A stretch of 62,793 nt of DNA from SFFI01 sp964398655 (GTDB lineage: Bacteria > Bacillota > Clostridia > Saccharofermentanales > DTU023). Both the position numbers and the translations under genes were made by a program. Positions within the stretch are counted from its first letter, which is position 1, and every line of letters starts with the position of its first letter. A model generated the notes under the pieces. It did not search any database. It had not been told where the DNA came from and saw only the letters and a program-made list of their open reading frames with translations. The stretch covers positions 1 to 62,793 of the forward strand of contig CAYNNG010000009.1 of assembly GCA_964398655.1 (NCBI GenBank). Direction: 5' to 3'. Shown here in pieces: positions 8,851 to 17,617 of this stretch.

Positions 8851-9450
8851 ATGTTTATCTTAGCCAGCCAGTCCCCTCGCCGCCGTCTCATCTTGGAGCA
8901 GATGGGCTTAAGTTTTCGGGTTGAATCCTCCCAGGTTGATGAGGCCACGATCCAAAATCAGCTGGCAGCTGAACGTGGAGGGAAGCCTGCAGACCCTGGG
9001 ATCCTGGTTGAAGCCTTGGCCCAAGCCAAGGCCGCAGAGGTAGCCTGCCGCCACCCCCAGGACCTGGTTTTGGGCGCAGATACGGTGGTTGTTTGGGAGG
9101 GGAATATTCTGGGCAAACCTCATAGCCAGGAAGAGGCTGTAGCCATGCTGCGCCAGCTATCAGGCCACACGCATGAGGTTTATACCGGGGTAGCTTTTTT
9201 GGGTCCCGGTCACACTGCAGTCTTCCACGATGTGGCCAAAGTCCAGTTTAATGAGTTAGATGCTTATCAGGAAGCCGCAATCGCAGCCTATGTGGCTAGT
9301 GGTCAGGCCCAGGATAAGGCTGGGGCCTATGGCATCCAAGATGCTGGCGCTACACTTATTGCGGGAATCAGGGGCGACTTCTACACCGTCATGGGTTTAC
9401 CTCTGGCCAAAACCCGAAAGCTTTTATATCAGTGGGGGCTGCCCTTTTAA
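8851..9450 (+). CDS. maf: Maf-like nucleoside triphosphate pyrophosphatase
   Basis: This 199-aa Maf/Ham1-fold protein hydrolyses noncanonical or modified nucleoside triphosphates (dTTP/UTP class in many bacteria) to monophosphates and has been linked to septum inhibition. Visible motifs are the N-terminal LASQSPRRRLIL, the central VLGADTVV, and QDKAGAYGIQ. The start is an ATG with AAAGGA 11 nt upstream. It is a single plus-strand gene convergent with the lipoprotein gene ending at 9473; a small inverted repeat, AGGCT-N8-AGCCT at 9456-9473, lies between them. Confidence 0.93.
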   Translation: MFILASQSPRRRLILEQMGLSFRVESSQVDEATIQNQLAAERGGKPADPGILVEALAQAKAAEVACRHPQDLVLGADTVVVWEGNILGKPHSQEEAVAMLRQLSGHTHEVYTGVAFLGPGHTAVFHDVAKVQFNELDAYQEAAIAAYVASGQAQDKAGAYGIQDAGATLIAGIRGDFYTVMGLPLAKTRKLLYQWGLPF

Positions 9451-9472
9451 GCTCTAGGCTTTAAGCGGAGCC

Positions 9473-10849
9473 TTAACTAACTCGGCTGAGAATTAACTTG
9501 GTAATAACTCCGCCCGCTGTCTCATAGTCTAGGCGGACTTCAGGAAAAAGCGCATTCATGCGGAAGACACGGTTATTGTCTAAATAAAAGGGATGCAGCC
9601 GATAAAAGTCCGCGATCGGCATGCCCACGTAGATATTTTGGCCCAAACTATAGATTTGACTGTCTAATTCCAGACTTTCCAGACTGCCCTGCCAGGCCTC
9701 GTTGGCGTGGTTTATCTGCCCCCTCAGCACAAAGCTCAAGCCATAATAAGAAGCCCGGAAGATATCTTCTTTACCATCTTCAGAAGTTTCTAACTGTTCC
9801 AGCTTAAGCAGGGGACCAAGAAGGGGGTGGAGGTCTTCTGAGCTCAGGACGTCCCGGTTATTAGTCGTGGACTGGGTGAATATATCTTGGTCATAAACCA
9901 AGAGTTTGGCCGCCTCGCCGTCCAAGGCTTCACGAATAGGCTCTACCACCCGGAAGTTATTATGCTCATGATAGAATTCCACTTCCCGAATGCCTGAGAG
10001 CCGCCCTCCGTAGCGGTACTCCTGCAAATAACTGGCATAGCCGGGCAGGAGACAGGAAGCCTTAGCTGCTTTGGGCAGGGTGGTTACCGCTTCAACGTAG
10101 TAGTTACTAATAGCTTCCGCCTTGGTTTTATAGTAGGAATTCAGGCCTGGACCGTTAAAAGCCGGCTGATCCTGCTCCAGGAGGAAGGCAAGGGAACCCG
10201 CATTTCCTCCATTCATGGCCTCATCTTCTAAGGCAGAAAAGTAGAAACTGGCAAATTCTTGTACCTCTACAACTGCTTTCAGCCAGGCAGGAGAAAGGTA
10301 GCCCCAGCCATTGCTAGAAACTTGGATAGCCAGGACAAAACCATCCTCTTCGCTCATCTGTTTGCCCCGCTGATTATTAGGCTGAGAGGTGTTAAAACGG
10401 TAATAATGAGAGGTCAGGGCTAAATCGGCCAGCTGAGGCTGATAGAGCAAAACCTTATCCTGGTAAGTATTCTTGGCCTCCTGGTCTAAGTCCACTAAAG
10501 AGCTGATCTTATCTCCTTCCGCGGGCGTGAGCGCCTTAATATAGGCACGAAAGTCTTCCAGGCTCACCCCGGTATGGCTGGCCGTGGGCAGGGATTGGTA
10601 TATATCTTCGACTTTATAATCGCCATTAATGGCAAAAGCCAAAGCTTGAGCAAGATTCAGAGGACTAATATGGCCCGAAGCCTGCTGGTTCAGGGGTACC
10701 AGACTATCGATATTCTCCGACTTTGGAAATACTTCAATCTCAGGTAAGCTCGTCATATCAGCATGAAGACAGGCCGAACTTCCTAAGAGTAATAGGATCA
10801 TGAGTACGAGGAAGACCAGCTTAACCTGGTGGCAGAAAGATCTAGGCAT
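9473..10849 (-). CDS. Putative lipoprotein of unknown function (458 aa)
   Basis: I do not recognise the family. The N-terminus is a lipoprotein signal peptide: positive residues, then a hydrophobic core ending in LGSSAC at about residue 27, so the mature protein would be lipid-anchored outside the membrane. The remainder is soluble, with no clear catalytic motif; its last ~120 residues look like a beta-rich domain. It lies 23 bp after the sigma factor gene on the same strand and may be cotranscribed with it. A role as a regulator or effector of that sigma factor is speculation. Confidence 0.7.
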   Translation of the reverse strand: MPRSFCHQVKLVFLVLMILLLLGSSACLHADMTSLPEIEVFPKSENIDSLVPLNQQASGHISPLNLAQALAFAINGDYKVEDIYQSLPTASHTGVSLEDFRAYIKALTPAEGDKISSLVDLDQEAKNTYQDKVLLYQPQLADLALTSHYYRFNTSQPNNQRGKQMSEEDGFVLAIQVSSNGWGYLSPAWLKAVVEVQEFASFYFSALEDEAMNGGNAGSLAFLLEQDQPAFNGPGLNSYYKTKAEAISNYYVEAVTTLPKAAKASCLLPGYASYLQEYRYGGRLSGIREVEFYHEHNNFRVVEPIREALDGEAAKLLVYDQDIFTQSTTNNRDVLSSEDLHPLLGPLLKLEQLETSEDGKEDIFRASYYGLSFVLRGQINHANEAWQGSLESLELDSQIYSLGQNIYVGMPIADFYRLHPFYLDNNRVFRMNALFPEVRLDYETAGGVITKLILSRVS

Positions 10850-10872
10850 GGTAGGCGGTCCTCCTCTCTTGG

Positions 10873-11493
10873 CTAGTTTAAAATTTTTCTCAGCTTACGC
10901 CGGGCCCTCTGCAAACTGGCATCCACGCTCTTGGCGGTAAGGCCCAGACTCTCGCCAATAGCTTCATAGGACTGGCCCGTCAGGTAAGCTTGCAAAACCT
11001 GTTTTTCCCGGGAGCTGAGCTCTTCCTCCATGGCTTTCTGCAAGGCCTGCAGACGTTCCTTGTAGAGCATTTGGTCTTCGGGTCCAGCTTGATCTAGCCT
11101 TATTGTAACACCGAGAGGCTGGTCTGGGCTGCCGCTTGACGCCTGGCTGGGGGCGTCCAAAGACAAGGCTTCCAACATGGTCCGCATTTTCTGGCTTTGT
11201 TCCTGGCGCAGAAGGTCTAGCAGCCGATTATTTACCGCGTGAAAAGCGTAGGCGGAAAAATTTGCAAACCTATCCGACGGACAGTTAGCCACAGCCTGAA
11301 ACAAGGCAATCATGCCCTCTTGAATAAGGTCATCGCGGTCACCGTGGGCTAAAAAATATTGGGAAGCCCGGCTTAAAACCAAGGGCTTATAGGCCTCCAA
11401 CAAGGCCTCCACCGCAGCGCTGTCTCCTGCCCGGGCCCGGGTCAGGAGATTTTGATCGCGGCTGCTGGCATCCATAGGGTCTGCTTGAGGCAT
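10873..11493 (-). CDS. sigH: RNA polymerase sigma factor, sigma-H (Spo0H)-like
   Basis: This is a sigma-70 family factor of about 206 aa. Region 2 is visible in GDRDDLIQEGMIALFQAV, where the -10 recognition and core-binding helices lie. Region 4 is a helix-turn-helix in YEAIGESLGLTAKSVDASL. Its place after cysS-mrnC-rlmB matches sigH in Bacillota, where it directs early stationary-phase or competence genes. The start is uncertain: a TTG at 11523 overlaps the rlmB end without a ribosome binding site, so I chose the ATG at 11493, but the ATG at 11475 is also possible. The usual yacP gene between rlmB and sigH is absent. Confidence 0.82.
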   Translation of the reverse strand: MPQADPMDASSRDQNLLTRARAGDSAAVEALLEAYKPLVLSRASQYFLAHGDRDDLIQEGMIALFQAVANCPSDRFANFSAYAFHAVNNRLLDLLRQEQSQKMRTMLEALSLDAPSQASSGSPDQPLGVTIRLDQAGPEDQMLYKERLQALQKAMEEELSSREKQVLQAYLTGQSYEAIGESLGLTAKSVDASLQRARRKLRKILN

Positions 11494-11503
11494 GGGCGAA
11501 AGG

Positions 11504-12301
11504 TTATTCCACGGACTCGCCAACTTCTAGACTTTGGGCTGCGGATTTGGGGTGACGCTGGCGGGCCGCTTCAAAAGCAATAACCCCGCAGGCCACGGAA
11601 GCATTTAAGGAGTTAACCTGACCCCACATAGGAATTTTAACTAGGAAATCACAGTGTTCACGCAGTTTAGGAGAAATGCCCTTACCTTCGTTGCCAATAA
11701 CCAAGGCCGTCTTGCCCCGGTAGTCCGCCTGACTGTAGTCCTGGGCTCCTTCTCCAGCTGCTCCATAAATCCAGTATCCTTGGTCTTTTAAGTCCAAGAT
11801 GAAGCGGGTGAGATTGACCTCACGGGCCACAGGTACATACTCTAACGCCCCAGCGGAGGACTTGGCTACAAATTGATCAAGAGAAGCTGAACGGCGTTCC
11901 GGGATAACTACCAGGTCGATACCAGCGCCATCTGCCACCCTGAGACAGGCGCCCAGATTATGGCCGTCTTGAATTTCGTCCAGGATAAGGATGAAGGCCG
12001 CTTTACCTTCAGCTTCCCACTGCTTAAGAAGCTGGCGGGCATCTACATAGGCTTGGGCGGCTAACTGCACAACCACACCTTGGTGTGGCAGGTCAGGTGA
12101 GAGTTTATCCAAGGCAGCTCGAGGACTGTAATTGATAATCACGCCGGCCGCTTTTAAGAGTTCTTCAATCTGCTGTAAACGCTGGTCGCGGCCGTGTCCC
12201 GGCTGCCGCTCCAGAATCCAGGCCTTGTTAATTTCCCGGCCAGCTTTGAGGGCCTCCATGACCGGATTGCGGCCCACTAAATAATTTTCTTCTGTAGACA
12301 T
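11504..12301 (-). CDS. rlmB: 23S rRNA (guanosine(2251)-2'-O)-methyltransferase RlmB
   Basis: This 265-aa SpoU/TrmH-family (SPOUT) enzyme uses SAM to methylate a 23S rRNA guanosine ribose. The N-terminal substrate-binding domain begins with YLVGRNPVMEALKAG. The knotted catalytic domain shows NEGKGISPKLREHCDFLVKI and the final motif QVNSLNASVACGVIAFEAAR. GGAGG stands upstream of the ATG. It belongs to the cysS-mrnC-rlmB group that is conserved in Bacillota. Confidence 0.95.
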   Translation of the reverse strand: MSTEENYLVGRNPVMEALKAGREINKAWILERQPGHGRDQRLQQIEELLKAAGVIINYSPRAALDKLSPDLPHQGVVVQLAAQAYVDARQLLKQWEAEGKAAFILILDEIQDGHNLGACLRVADGAGIDLVVIPERRSASLDQFVAKSSAGALEYVPVAREVNLTRFILDLKDQGYWIYGAAGEGAQDYSQADYRGKTALVIGNEGKGISPKLREHCDFLVKIPMWGQVNSLNASVACGVIAFEAARQRHPKSAAQSLEVGESVE

Positions 12302-12340
12302 GAGTATTTCCTCCTGTCACTGCCAGGCAGTGCAGCCAAA

Positions 12341-12790
12341 TTAATTTAAGCTATGAGCTTCGTCGTCCGCCGGCCTAGCCACAGGCAGGTCACCTTCTAG
12401 ATAAGCAAAGCACAGGTGCAAGAGCTGGTCCAGGCGTTCTTCCTCGCCTTGTAAATACAGCCAGGCACATAAGGCTTCCAAGGCTGTGGCCTTGCGGTAA
12501 GCTAAGGGATCTTGTTTGCGGGGGCGGGAGTTAGGAACATGGTTGCGGGCCCTGCGGCAGAGGGCCTGTTCCTCAGCTGTGAGCTGGGGGTAAAGAAAGT
12601 CCATGGCTTCAGCCTGGGCTCCTGCCTCTACATAGCGAAGAGACAAACGAAAGAGCCCATGGGCCTGGCCTGCCTGACTGTGCAGGATGCGGTCCCGCAC
12701 GGCTAGTTCGTAGACAGCATCCCCTAAATAAGCCAGACTCGAAACAGGTATTTCTTGGACATCTGAGTTATTAAGTTCTTGTTCTGGCAT
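12341..12790 (-). CDS. mrnC: Mini-ribonuclease III
   Basis: This 149-aa protein has only the RNase III catalytic domain and no double-stranded RNA-binding domain. Its relatives mature 23S rRNA ends. The signature is LAYLGDAVYELAVRD, with acidic metal ligands D24 and E28, and a second motif near EEERLDQLLHLCFAYLEGD. It lies 26 bp after cysS and upstream of rlmB, the standard order. Confidence 0.94.
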   Translation of the reverse strand: MPEQELNNSDVQEIPVSSLAYLGDAVYELAVRDRILHSQAGQAHGLFRLSLRYVEAGAQAEAMDFLYPQLTAEEQALCRRARNHVPNSRPRKQDPLAYRKATALEALCAWLYLQGEEERLDQLLHLCFAYLEGDLPVARPADDEAHSLN

Positions 12791-12816
12791 CTAGTTGTTA
12801 TATCCTCACGACTAGC

Positions 12817-14217
12817 CTAGAGTTTACTAAGCTTGGGACCCTCTGCGGTATCTTCCAGCTTCCAGCCTTGGGCTTGGATTTGGGCGCGCAGGCTGTCAGC
12901 CTTAGCATAGTCTTTGGCGGCCTTGGCCGCTTGACGTTCTTTAGCCAGGCCTAAAATATCCTGAGGTATAGCTTCCTCAGCCCCCGTATAGGGATTAAGA
13001 CCCAAGACCTCCAGCAAGTCCAGCAGGGTGGTTTGAACTAATTGGATAGCTTCCTTTTTCAGCTTGTGGCCGGCTAAGAGACTGTTGACTTCTCGCACCA
13101 GGCCAAAAATGGCGGCAAAGGCATCTGCCGTGTTTAGGTCATCGTCCATGCCAGCCTCAAAGCTCTTCCTGGCTTGCAGGCAAATTTCTTGAACATCCTG
13201 AGCTGTCAGTCCTTCCTCCGCTTCCTCTGCCTCCAGCAAGAAGGCCAGATTAGAGGCAAAGTTTTTGATCCGCTGCCAGCCATTTTGCGCTGCGTCTAAG
13301 AGTTCCTTCGTAAAGTTGATCGGCATGCGGTAGTGGGCTTGGAGCATGAAGAAACGCAGGACCTCGTAAGGATAGTATTGGACCAAGTCCCGCACCCTAA
13401 AGAAGTTACCAAGCGATTTAGCCATTTTGACATTGTCGACATTTATAAAGCCGTTATGCATCCAATAGCGCACAAAAGGCTTACCATTGGCCGCCTCTGA
13501 CTGGGCAATTTCATTTTCATGGTGGGGGAAGATCAGGTCTTGGCCGCCGCCGTGAATATCTACCGTATCGCCCAGATATTTTTTATTCATGGCTGAGCAT
13601 TCAATATGCCAGCCCGGTCTGCCTTCACCCCAAGGAGAGGGCCAGGCAGGTTCTCCCTCTTTCTTAAATTTCCATACTACAAAATCGGAGGGATGACGCT
13701 TCGCGTTATTTGACTGAACCCTGGCCTGGGTTTCCATTTCCTCCAGGTCGCGGTGGGAAAGCTTGCCATAGTCTGCGAATTTACCTGTGTCAAAATAGAC
13801 ACCATCATCTAAGACATAAGCGTAGCCCTTATCATAAAGGGTCTGTACCATATCAAGGATTTCCGGAATACATTCTGTAGCCCTAGGGTGGTGGGTAGCC
13901 CGGCGAATATTCAGGCCATCCGCGTCTACAAAGTATTCCTTGATCATGCGGTCAGCGAGTTCTTTACAGCTAATCCCCTCGTCATTGGCTCGGTTGATCA
14001 CCTTATCATCTATGTCTGTAAAATTCTGCACATAGTCAACGCTAAAGCCTTGGTATTCCAAATAGCGGCGCAGAGTATCGTAGACTATAAAAGGGCGGGC
14101 ATTGCCCAGGTGGAAATAGTCGTAGACTGTAGGGCCGCAAACATAAACCTTATAGTGGCCGGGTGTTTGAGGGGTGAGTTCTTCTTTCTTGCGGCTAAGA
14201 TCGTTGTAGACGTACAA
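12817..14217 (-). CDS. cysS: Cysteinyl-tRNA synthetase
   Basis: This 466-aa class I synthetase charges tRNA-Cys. The HIGH-type motif reads HLGN at 36-39, C27 in VCGPTVYDYF is a zinc ligand, and WHIECSAM and FPHHENEIAQSEA contribute the other ligands. The KMSKS loop reads KMAKS. The start is TTG, fixed by AGGAGG about 10 nt upstream and by agreement of the N-terminus with the family. The 6S RNA gene lies immediately upstream on the same strand. Confidence 0.97.
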   Translation of the reverse strand: MYVYNDLSRKKEELTPQTPGHYKVYVCGPTVYDYFHLGNARPFIVYDTLRRYLEYQGFSVDYVQNFTDIDDKVINRANDEGISCKELADRMIKEYFVDADGLNIRRATHHPRATECIPEILDMVQTLYDKGYAYVLDDGVYFDTGKFADYGKLSHRDLEEMETQARVQSNNAKRHPSDFVVWKFKKEGEPAWPSPWGEGRPGWHIECSAMNKKYLGDTVDIHGGGQDLIFPHHENEIAQSEAANGKPFVRYWMHNGFINVDNVKMAKSLGNFFRVRDLVQYYPYEVLRFFMLQAHYRMPINFTKELLDAAQNGWQRIKNFASNLAFLLEAEEAEEGLTAQDVQEICLQARKSFEAGMDDDLNTADAFAAIFGLVREVNSLLAGHKLKKEAIQLVQTTLLDLLEVLGLNPYTGAEEAIPQDILGLAKERQAAKAAKDYAKADSLRAQIQAQGWKLEDTAEGPKLSKL

Positions 14218-14240
14218 AGAATGGTCCTCCTTTAGCTGAG

Positions 14241-14411
14241 AAAACCCAAAAGGCGGCCACTCCTTTTTGACACCTCGCCATTAAAGCAAGGTGGGTGTCC
14301 TGCGGTGGTCTTAGGCCGTCCCGTGAGGGCGTGGCCGCATTCCACATCGACTCAGACTCCCTTTTTCGTCATGAAGGTTCAAAAATGAAGCAGCTCATGC
14401 CTTTCGGGTAG
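14241..14411 (-). ncRNA. ssrS: 6S RNA
   Basis: On the minus strand an 11-bp closing stem forms from ACCCGAAAGGC (14399-14409) and GCCTTTTGGGT (14244-14254, one G-U pair). Inside, TGAGTCGATG on the 5' side and GCCTAAGACCACCGCAGGAC then ACCCACCTTG on the 3' side match, block by block, remembered 6S RNA sequence (E. coli TGAGCCGAT and GCCTTAAAACTGCGACGAC then ATTCACCTTG). Length, about 170 nt, is right. 6S RNA mimics an open promoter and sequesters sigma-70-type RNA polymerase in stationary phase. A T-box leader of cysS was considered and rejected. Confidence 0.82.
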
Positions 14412-14413
14412 CC

Positions 14414-15148
14414 CTATAATAGCGTATTTACTGCACTTTGTGTAAGGGGTGGAGAAAAAGCTTGCTGGGCCAGGGCTAAGGCCCGAACCTGAAGCTTAGC
14501 CTGACAGAGGACCTGGACACCTGCTCCCAGGCTGGCTCCCGAGGTATAGATATCATCGACCAAGAGCAAGGATTTATGCCGCCAGGGGCCTAAGTTAAAG
14601 TCTGGATTTAAGGCAAAGGCGCCGCGCACATTGGCCTGCCGGGCCGCATAACTTTTCATGCGGGTTTGAGGCTGAGTCTCACGTACACGTATGAGACAGG
14701 AGCTTAAAAGCTCCGCGCCTACTAGCGGTGCAAGAGATCGACAAATCAGTTCTGCCTGGTTATAGCCCCGCTGCTTTATTCTTTTTTCCCCGAGAGGCAG
14801 AGGAATCAGAGCCTGGGGCCTGAAGCCCAGCTGCCTTAAGCGGTAGGCCGCGCAGAGGGCCAAGAGGTCGGCAGACAGACGCTGACCGGAAAATTTGAGG
14901 TCTAAGAAAGCTTGTCGAATAGGGTCTTCATAATCAAAAACCAGGGCGAGAGGAATTCTCGTCCTGGCTAAATGCTGCCAGCCCTCAGTCTTGAGAGGCA
15001 GGCGGGCCAGACAGCTGGGACAGAGCCAGTTAGTAAGCTGGCCCAGGTCCCAGGGCTGGTAAGTTTTACTTGAAAAGAGCCAGGCAGGCAAGCGGCCAGG
15101 ATTCTGCCAGAGCGTCTGACCGCACAAGAGGCAGACCTGGCAATCCAA
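14414..15148 (-). CDS. comF: ComF family protein (phosphoribosyltransferase-like)
   Basis: ComFC-type proteins act in DNA uptake during transformation and carry a phosphoribosyltransferase fold. An N-terminal zinc finger is seen in CQVCLLCG and CPSCLARL; the middle has LIPLPLGEKRIKQRGYNQAE, typical of the family; the C-terminal PRPP loop is LLLVDDIYTSGAS. The frame stays open far into metK, but family homology begins just after the metK stop. I took the TTG at 15148 as start; no good ribosome binding site is seen, so translation may be coupled to metK. The 3' end carries the 6S promoter. Confidence 0.88.
   Translation of the reverse strand: MDCQVCLLCGQTLWQNPGRLPAWLFSSKTYQPWDLGQLTNWLCPSCLARLPLKTEGWQHLARTRIPLALVFDYEDPIRQAFLDLKFSGQRLSADLLALCAAYRLRQLGFRPQALIPLPLGEKRIKQRGYNQAELICRSLAPLVGAELLSSCLIRVRETQPQTRMKSYAARQANVRGAFALNPDFNLGPWRHKSLLLVDDIYTSGASLGAGVQVLCQAKLQVRALALAQQAFSPPLTQSAVNTLL
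14416..14450 (-). promoter_or_regulatory. Promoter of the 6S RNA gene
   Basis: Minus strand TATTAT (14421-14416) serves as the -10 box, with TTACAC 18 nt upstream as a -35 box. Transcription would begin about 7 nt downstream, at the 5' edge of the 6S closing stem. The promoter is embedded in the last codons of comF. Confidence 0.6.
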
Positions 15149-15164
15149 GAGCTGCCTGAGAGCT

Positions 15165-16352
15165 CTATAAACCGGCTGCTTGGCGCAGGAGATCAATTTT
15201 GTCCGTGCGTTCCCAGGGCAGATCCAGCTCATCTCGGCCAAAGTGTCCATAGGCGGCCAGAGAACGGTAGAGCGGTCTTTGTAGGTCAAAGTTCTTGATA
15301 ATGGCCTGAGGGCGCAGGTCGAAGTTGTCTCTAACCAACTGGGCAATTTCGGCTTCTGGGAGTTTAGCTGTGCCGAAGCAGTCCACATCAATGGCTACAG
15401 GTTCTGCGACCCCAATGGCATAGGCCAGGAGGACTTCCACGCGGTCAGCCAGGCCAGCGGCCACCAGGTTTTTGGCCACGTAGCGGGCAGCGTAGGAAGC
15501 AGACCGATCTACCTTGGTGGGATCCTTACCGGAGAAGGAGCCACCACCATGACGGGAGAAGCCGCCGTAGGTATCCACGATCAGTTTGCGGCCAGTAAGT
15601 CCCGAGTCGCCTTGAGGACCGCCAACCACAAAGCGGCCAGTGGGGTTAATGTAATACTTAGTTTCAGGCCGCAGGAGCTCCTGAGGTAAAACCTTGTAAA
15701 TTACTTCTTGGAACACCTCTTCCTTCACTTCTTCCAGGCTAGCCTCGGCGCGATGCTGGGTAGACACCACCACGGTATCGATATATTGGGGTTTGCCGTC
15801 TTCATAGCAGACGGTAACCTGAGCCTTGCCATCAGGCAGGAAGGTCTTGGCTCTGCCAGATTTTCTGGCGTCGGCCAGGCCCTTGCACAGCCGGTGGGCC
15901 AGGGTAATGGGCAGGGGCATGAAGTCTTCGGTATCGCGGCAGGCATAGCCAAACATAATACCTTGGTCGCCTGCGCCCAGGGTAAAGTCGCTTTCACCGG
16001 ACTTGGCTTCCAGAGATTTATCTACACCCAGGGCAATGTCTGGGGATTGTTCATTAATGCTGGTCAGAATCGCGCAAGAGTCAGCGTCAAAACCTGCAAA
16101 GCGGTCACAGTAGCCAATCTCTTTTAGAGTCTTCTTGACTACGCTAGGGATATCACAGTAAGCCTTGGTCGTAATTTCACCCATGACTAGAACTAGGCCC
16201 GTAGAGGCAACCACCTCGCAGGCTACACGGGAGAGGGGGTCTTGCTTCAGCAGCTCGTCCAAGATCGCATCCGCAATTTGGTCACAGACCTTATCGGGAT
16301 GGCCTTCGGTTACAGATTCGGAAGTGATGTACTGGATGTTCTTTTTTGTCAT
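15165..16352 (-). CDS. metK: S-adenosylmethionine synthetase
   Basis: This 395-aa enzyme makes SAM from methionine and ATP. Signatures include GHPDKVCDQIADAILD near the N-terminus, the hexapeptide GAGDQGIMFGYA, and GGGSFSGKDPTKVDRS. The ribosome binding site TAGGAA lies upstream of the ATG. The product supplies the SAM used by RlmB downstream. comF follows at once. A hairpin in the leader (16406-16446) could be regulatory, but I could not match it to a known SAM riboswitch class. Confidence 0.98.
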   Translation of the reverse strand: MTKKNIQYITSESVTEGHPDKVCDQIADAILDELLKQDPLSRVACEVVASTGLVLVMGEITTKAYCDIPSVVKKTLKEIGYCDRFAGFDADSCAILTSINEQSPDIALGVDKSLEAKSGESDFTLGAGDQGIMFGYACRDTEDFMPLPITLAHRLCKGLADARKSGRAKTFLPDGKAQVTVCYEDGKPQYIDTVVVSTQHRAEASLEEVKEEVFQEVIYKVLPQELLRPETKYYINPTGRFVVGGPQGDSGLTGRKLIVDTYGGFSRHGGGSFSGKDPTKVDRSASYAARYVAKNLVAAGLADRVEVLLAYAIGVAEPVAIDVDCFGTAKLPEAEIAQLVRDNFDLRPQAIIKNFDLQRPLYRSLAAYGHFGRDELDLPWERTDKIDLLRQAAGL

Positions 16353-16648
16353 ATGTGTTTTCCTATATTCCTCTTTCAGTTCTATATAGCTCTAGCCGCC
16401 TAGATGAAAGCCGGGAGAAAACTCTCACCGGCCTAAACGTGCTTTCTAATGATGCTTGGACTATCAGGAAATAGCAAGCGAATTTTGCCACAAAATTAGA
16501 TGGTTGCCGTCTTTTTGTCGAGAAATGCCAGCGATTAGGAGCTGTTGACGAAAGTTTCTAGGCAAGTCACCTCCGACAATAGACTAGACTCCTGGCAGGC
16601 TTTAAATCACAGCTGTCCACAAACCGTAAGCCCGAAGGAGGAAATCAC
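16353..16648. other. Divergent intergenic region between metK and the Tad-like operon
   Basis: About 300 bp with no supported gene. On the metK side lies the nested hairpin at 16406-16446. On the plus side a TTGACG at 16545-16550 could be a -35 box, but no -10 stands at proper spacing. The plus-strand Shine-Dalgarno GAAGGAGG at 16634-16641 belongs to the TadZ-like gene. Confidence 0.5.
16406..16446 (-). promoter_or_regulatory. Hairpin in the metK 5' leader
   Basis: On the minus strand GCCGG-T-GAGA pairs with TTCTC-C-CGGC, and an outer GAAAGC pairs with GCTTTC (overlapping use), giving a bulged hairpin about 55 nt before the metK ATG. No T-run follows. It could be a leader regulatory element; it does not show the sequence hallmarks I know of SAM-I or SMK riboswitches. 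Confidence 0.35.
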
Positions 16649-17617
16649 TTGTCACCTGCGCCCGCCCACATCCTCATGCTTGACCCCGACCAAGTATTTG
16701 CCCGCCGCCTGACCCACCAGTTAAACCAAGCGCGGGGAAATAACTTTTCCTGTCGAACCGTTGGGGAAGCCGCGCAGGCTGAGCAGGTCCTGAAACAGCA
16801 CAAGGCCTGGGACCTTCTGATTTTGGCAGAAGACTTCCCTCTGACGCCCCAACTCAAACAAACTCTCGCGGCCTATCCTCAACTAAAGAAAACCCGCAAA
16901 GCCCGCCCTTGGCACAAGGAGGTCCTCAGTCAGGGCATGAAGATAACTGAGATCATACGTCTGTTGGACCAAAGCCTCGCCCGGGCTGCTCCGGGAGGAA
17001 TTTCCTCCAAGCCCCTGGTCATGGTCTACAGCTTTAACCCCCGCCTCCGCCAGCTTTGGCTGCAAAACTTTTTGCGCCAGCAAGCCAGCCTCGGACAGCC
17101 CCTCTACTATTTCCCCTTGGCGCCGGCCTACCAAGTTTCTCTCCCCTTGGACTTCTCCCCTGGACCTGAACTCTCTTCCCTCCTCCTGCTGCTGAGCACA
17201 GGAGCACAGGCGGATTACGACTCCTTAGGACCCTGCTTTGAGGCTCAAGGGAGAGGCTGCTACGCCCTAAGAACTGGCGGCAGGCCAGAAGACCTGGTCT
17301 TGGCTAATCTCCGCAGTCAAAAAGAAGTCCTAAAACTTTTTCGCCTCTTTATCCGTTCTCGCTCAGAAACTTCCGTGGGTTTGGTAGAGCTGGGCAGCCT
17401 CCCCTTCCCCTCCCTCCGGGCCTTGACCGCTGTCGCAGACATTTTGGTTGCTGAAATGCCCCGTGCCCAAGACTACGCAGCTCAGGCTGGGCGCCAGGAA
17501 ATCCAGGGCCTAATCGCCAGTCTCCCGCCTAGTGTGCACTTTGTAGAAATGAATCCTTACGATCTCAAGCTTCAGTTCAGGAGTAAAAGTCATGTCCTAC
17601 CCCGTCCTCAGTTATAA
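16649..17617 (+). CDS. TadZ/CpaE-like protein lacking a P-loop
   Basis: This 322-aa protein starts with TTG, fixed by GAAGGAGG 7 nt upstream. Residues ~5-75 resemble a degenerate response-regulator receiver (HILMLDPDQVFARRL), as in CpaE/TadZ. The rest would correspond to the MinD-like ATPase domain, but where Walker A should be the sequence reads LVMVYSFNPRLRQLW, with no GKT. TadZ proteins localise Tad pilus machinery; this one would bind partners without ATP hydrolysis. Family assignment rests mainly on position directly before tadA and on layout, so it is moderate. It overlaps tadA by 26 bp. Confidence 0.6.
   Translation: MSPAPAHILMLDPDQVFARRLTHQLNQARGNNFSCRTVGEAAQAEQVLKQHKAWDLLILAEDFPLTPQLKQTLAAYPQLKKTRKARPWHKEVLSQGMKITEIIRLLDQSLARAAPGGISSKPLVMVYSFNPRLRQLWLQNFLRQQASLGQPLYYFPLAPAYQVSLPLDFSPGPELSSLLLLLSTGAQADYDSLGPCFEAQGRGCYALRTGGRPEDLVLANLRSQKEVLKLFRLFIRSRSETSVGLVELGSLPFPSLRALTAVADILVAEMPRAQDYAAQAGRQEIQGLIASLPPSVHFVEMNPYDLKLQFRSKSHVLPRPQL

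Noticed and set aside
14241..14411. T-box leader of cysS
   Set aside because: I do not see the T-box antiterminator core sequence or a terminator/antiterminator choice; the fold and conserved blocks fit 6S RNA instead.
16353..16460. SAM riboswitch in the metK leader
   Set aside because: A hairpin is present, but no sequence hallmark of a known SAM riboswitch class could be recognised.
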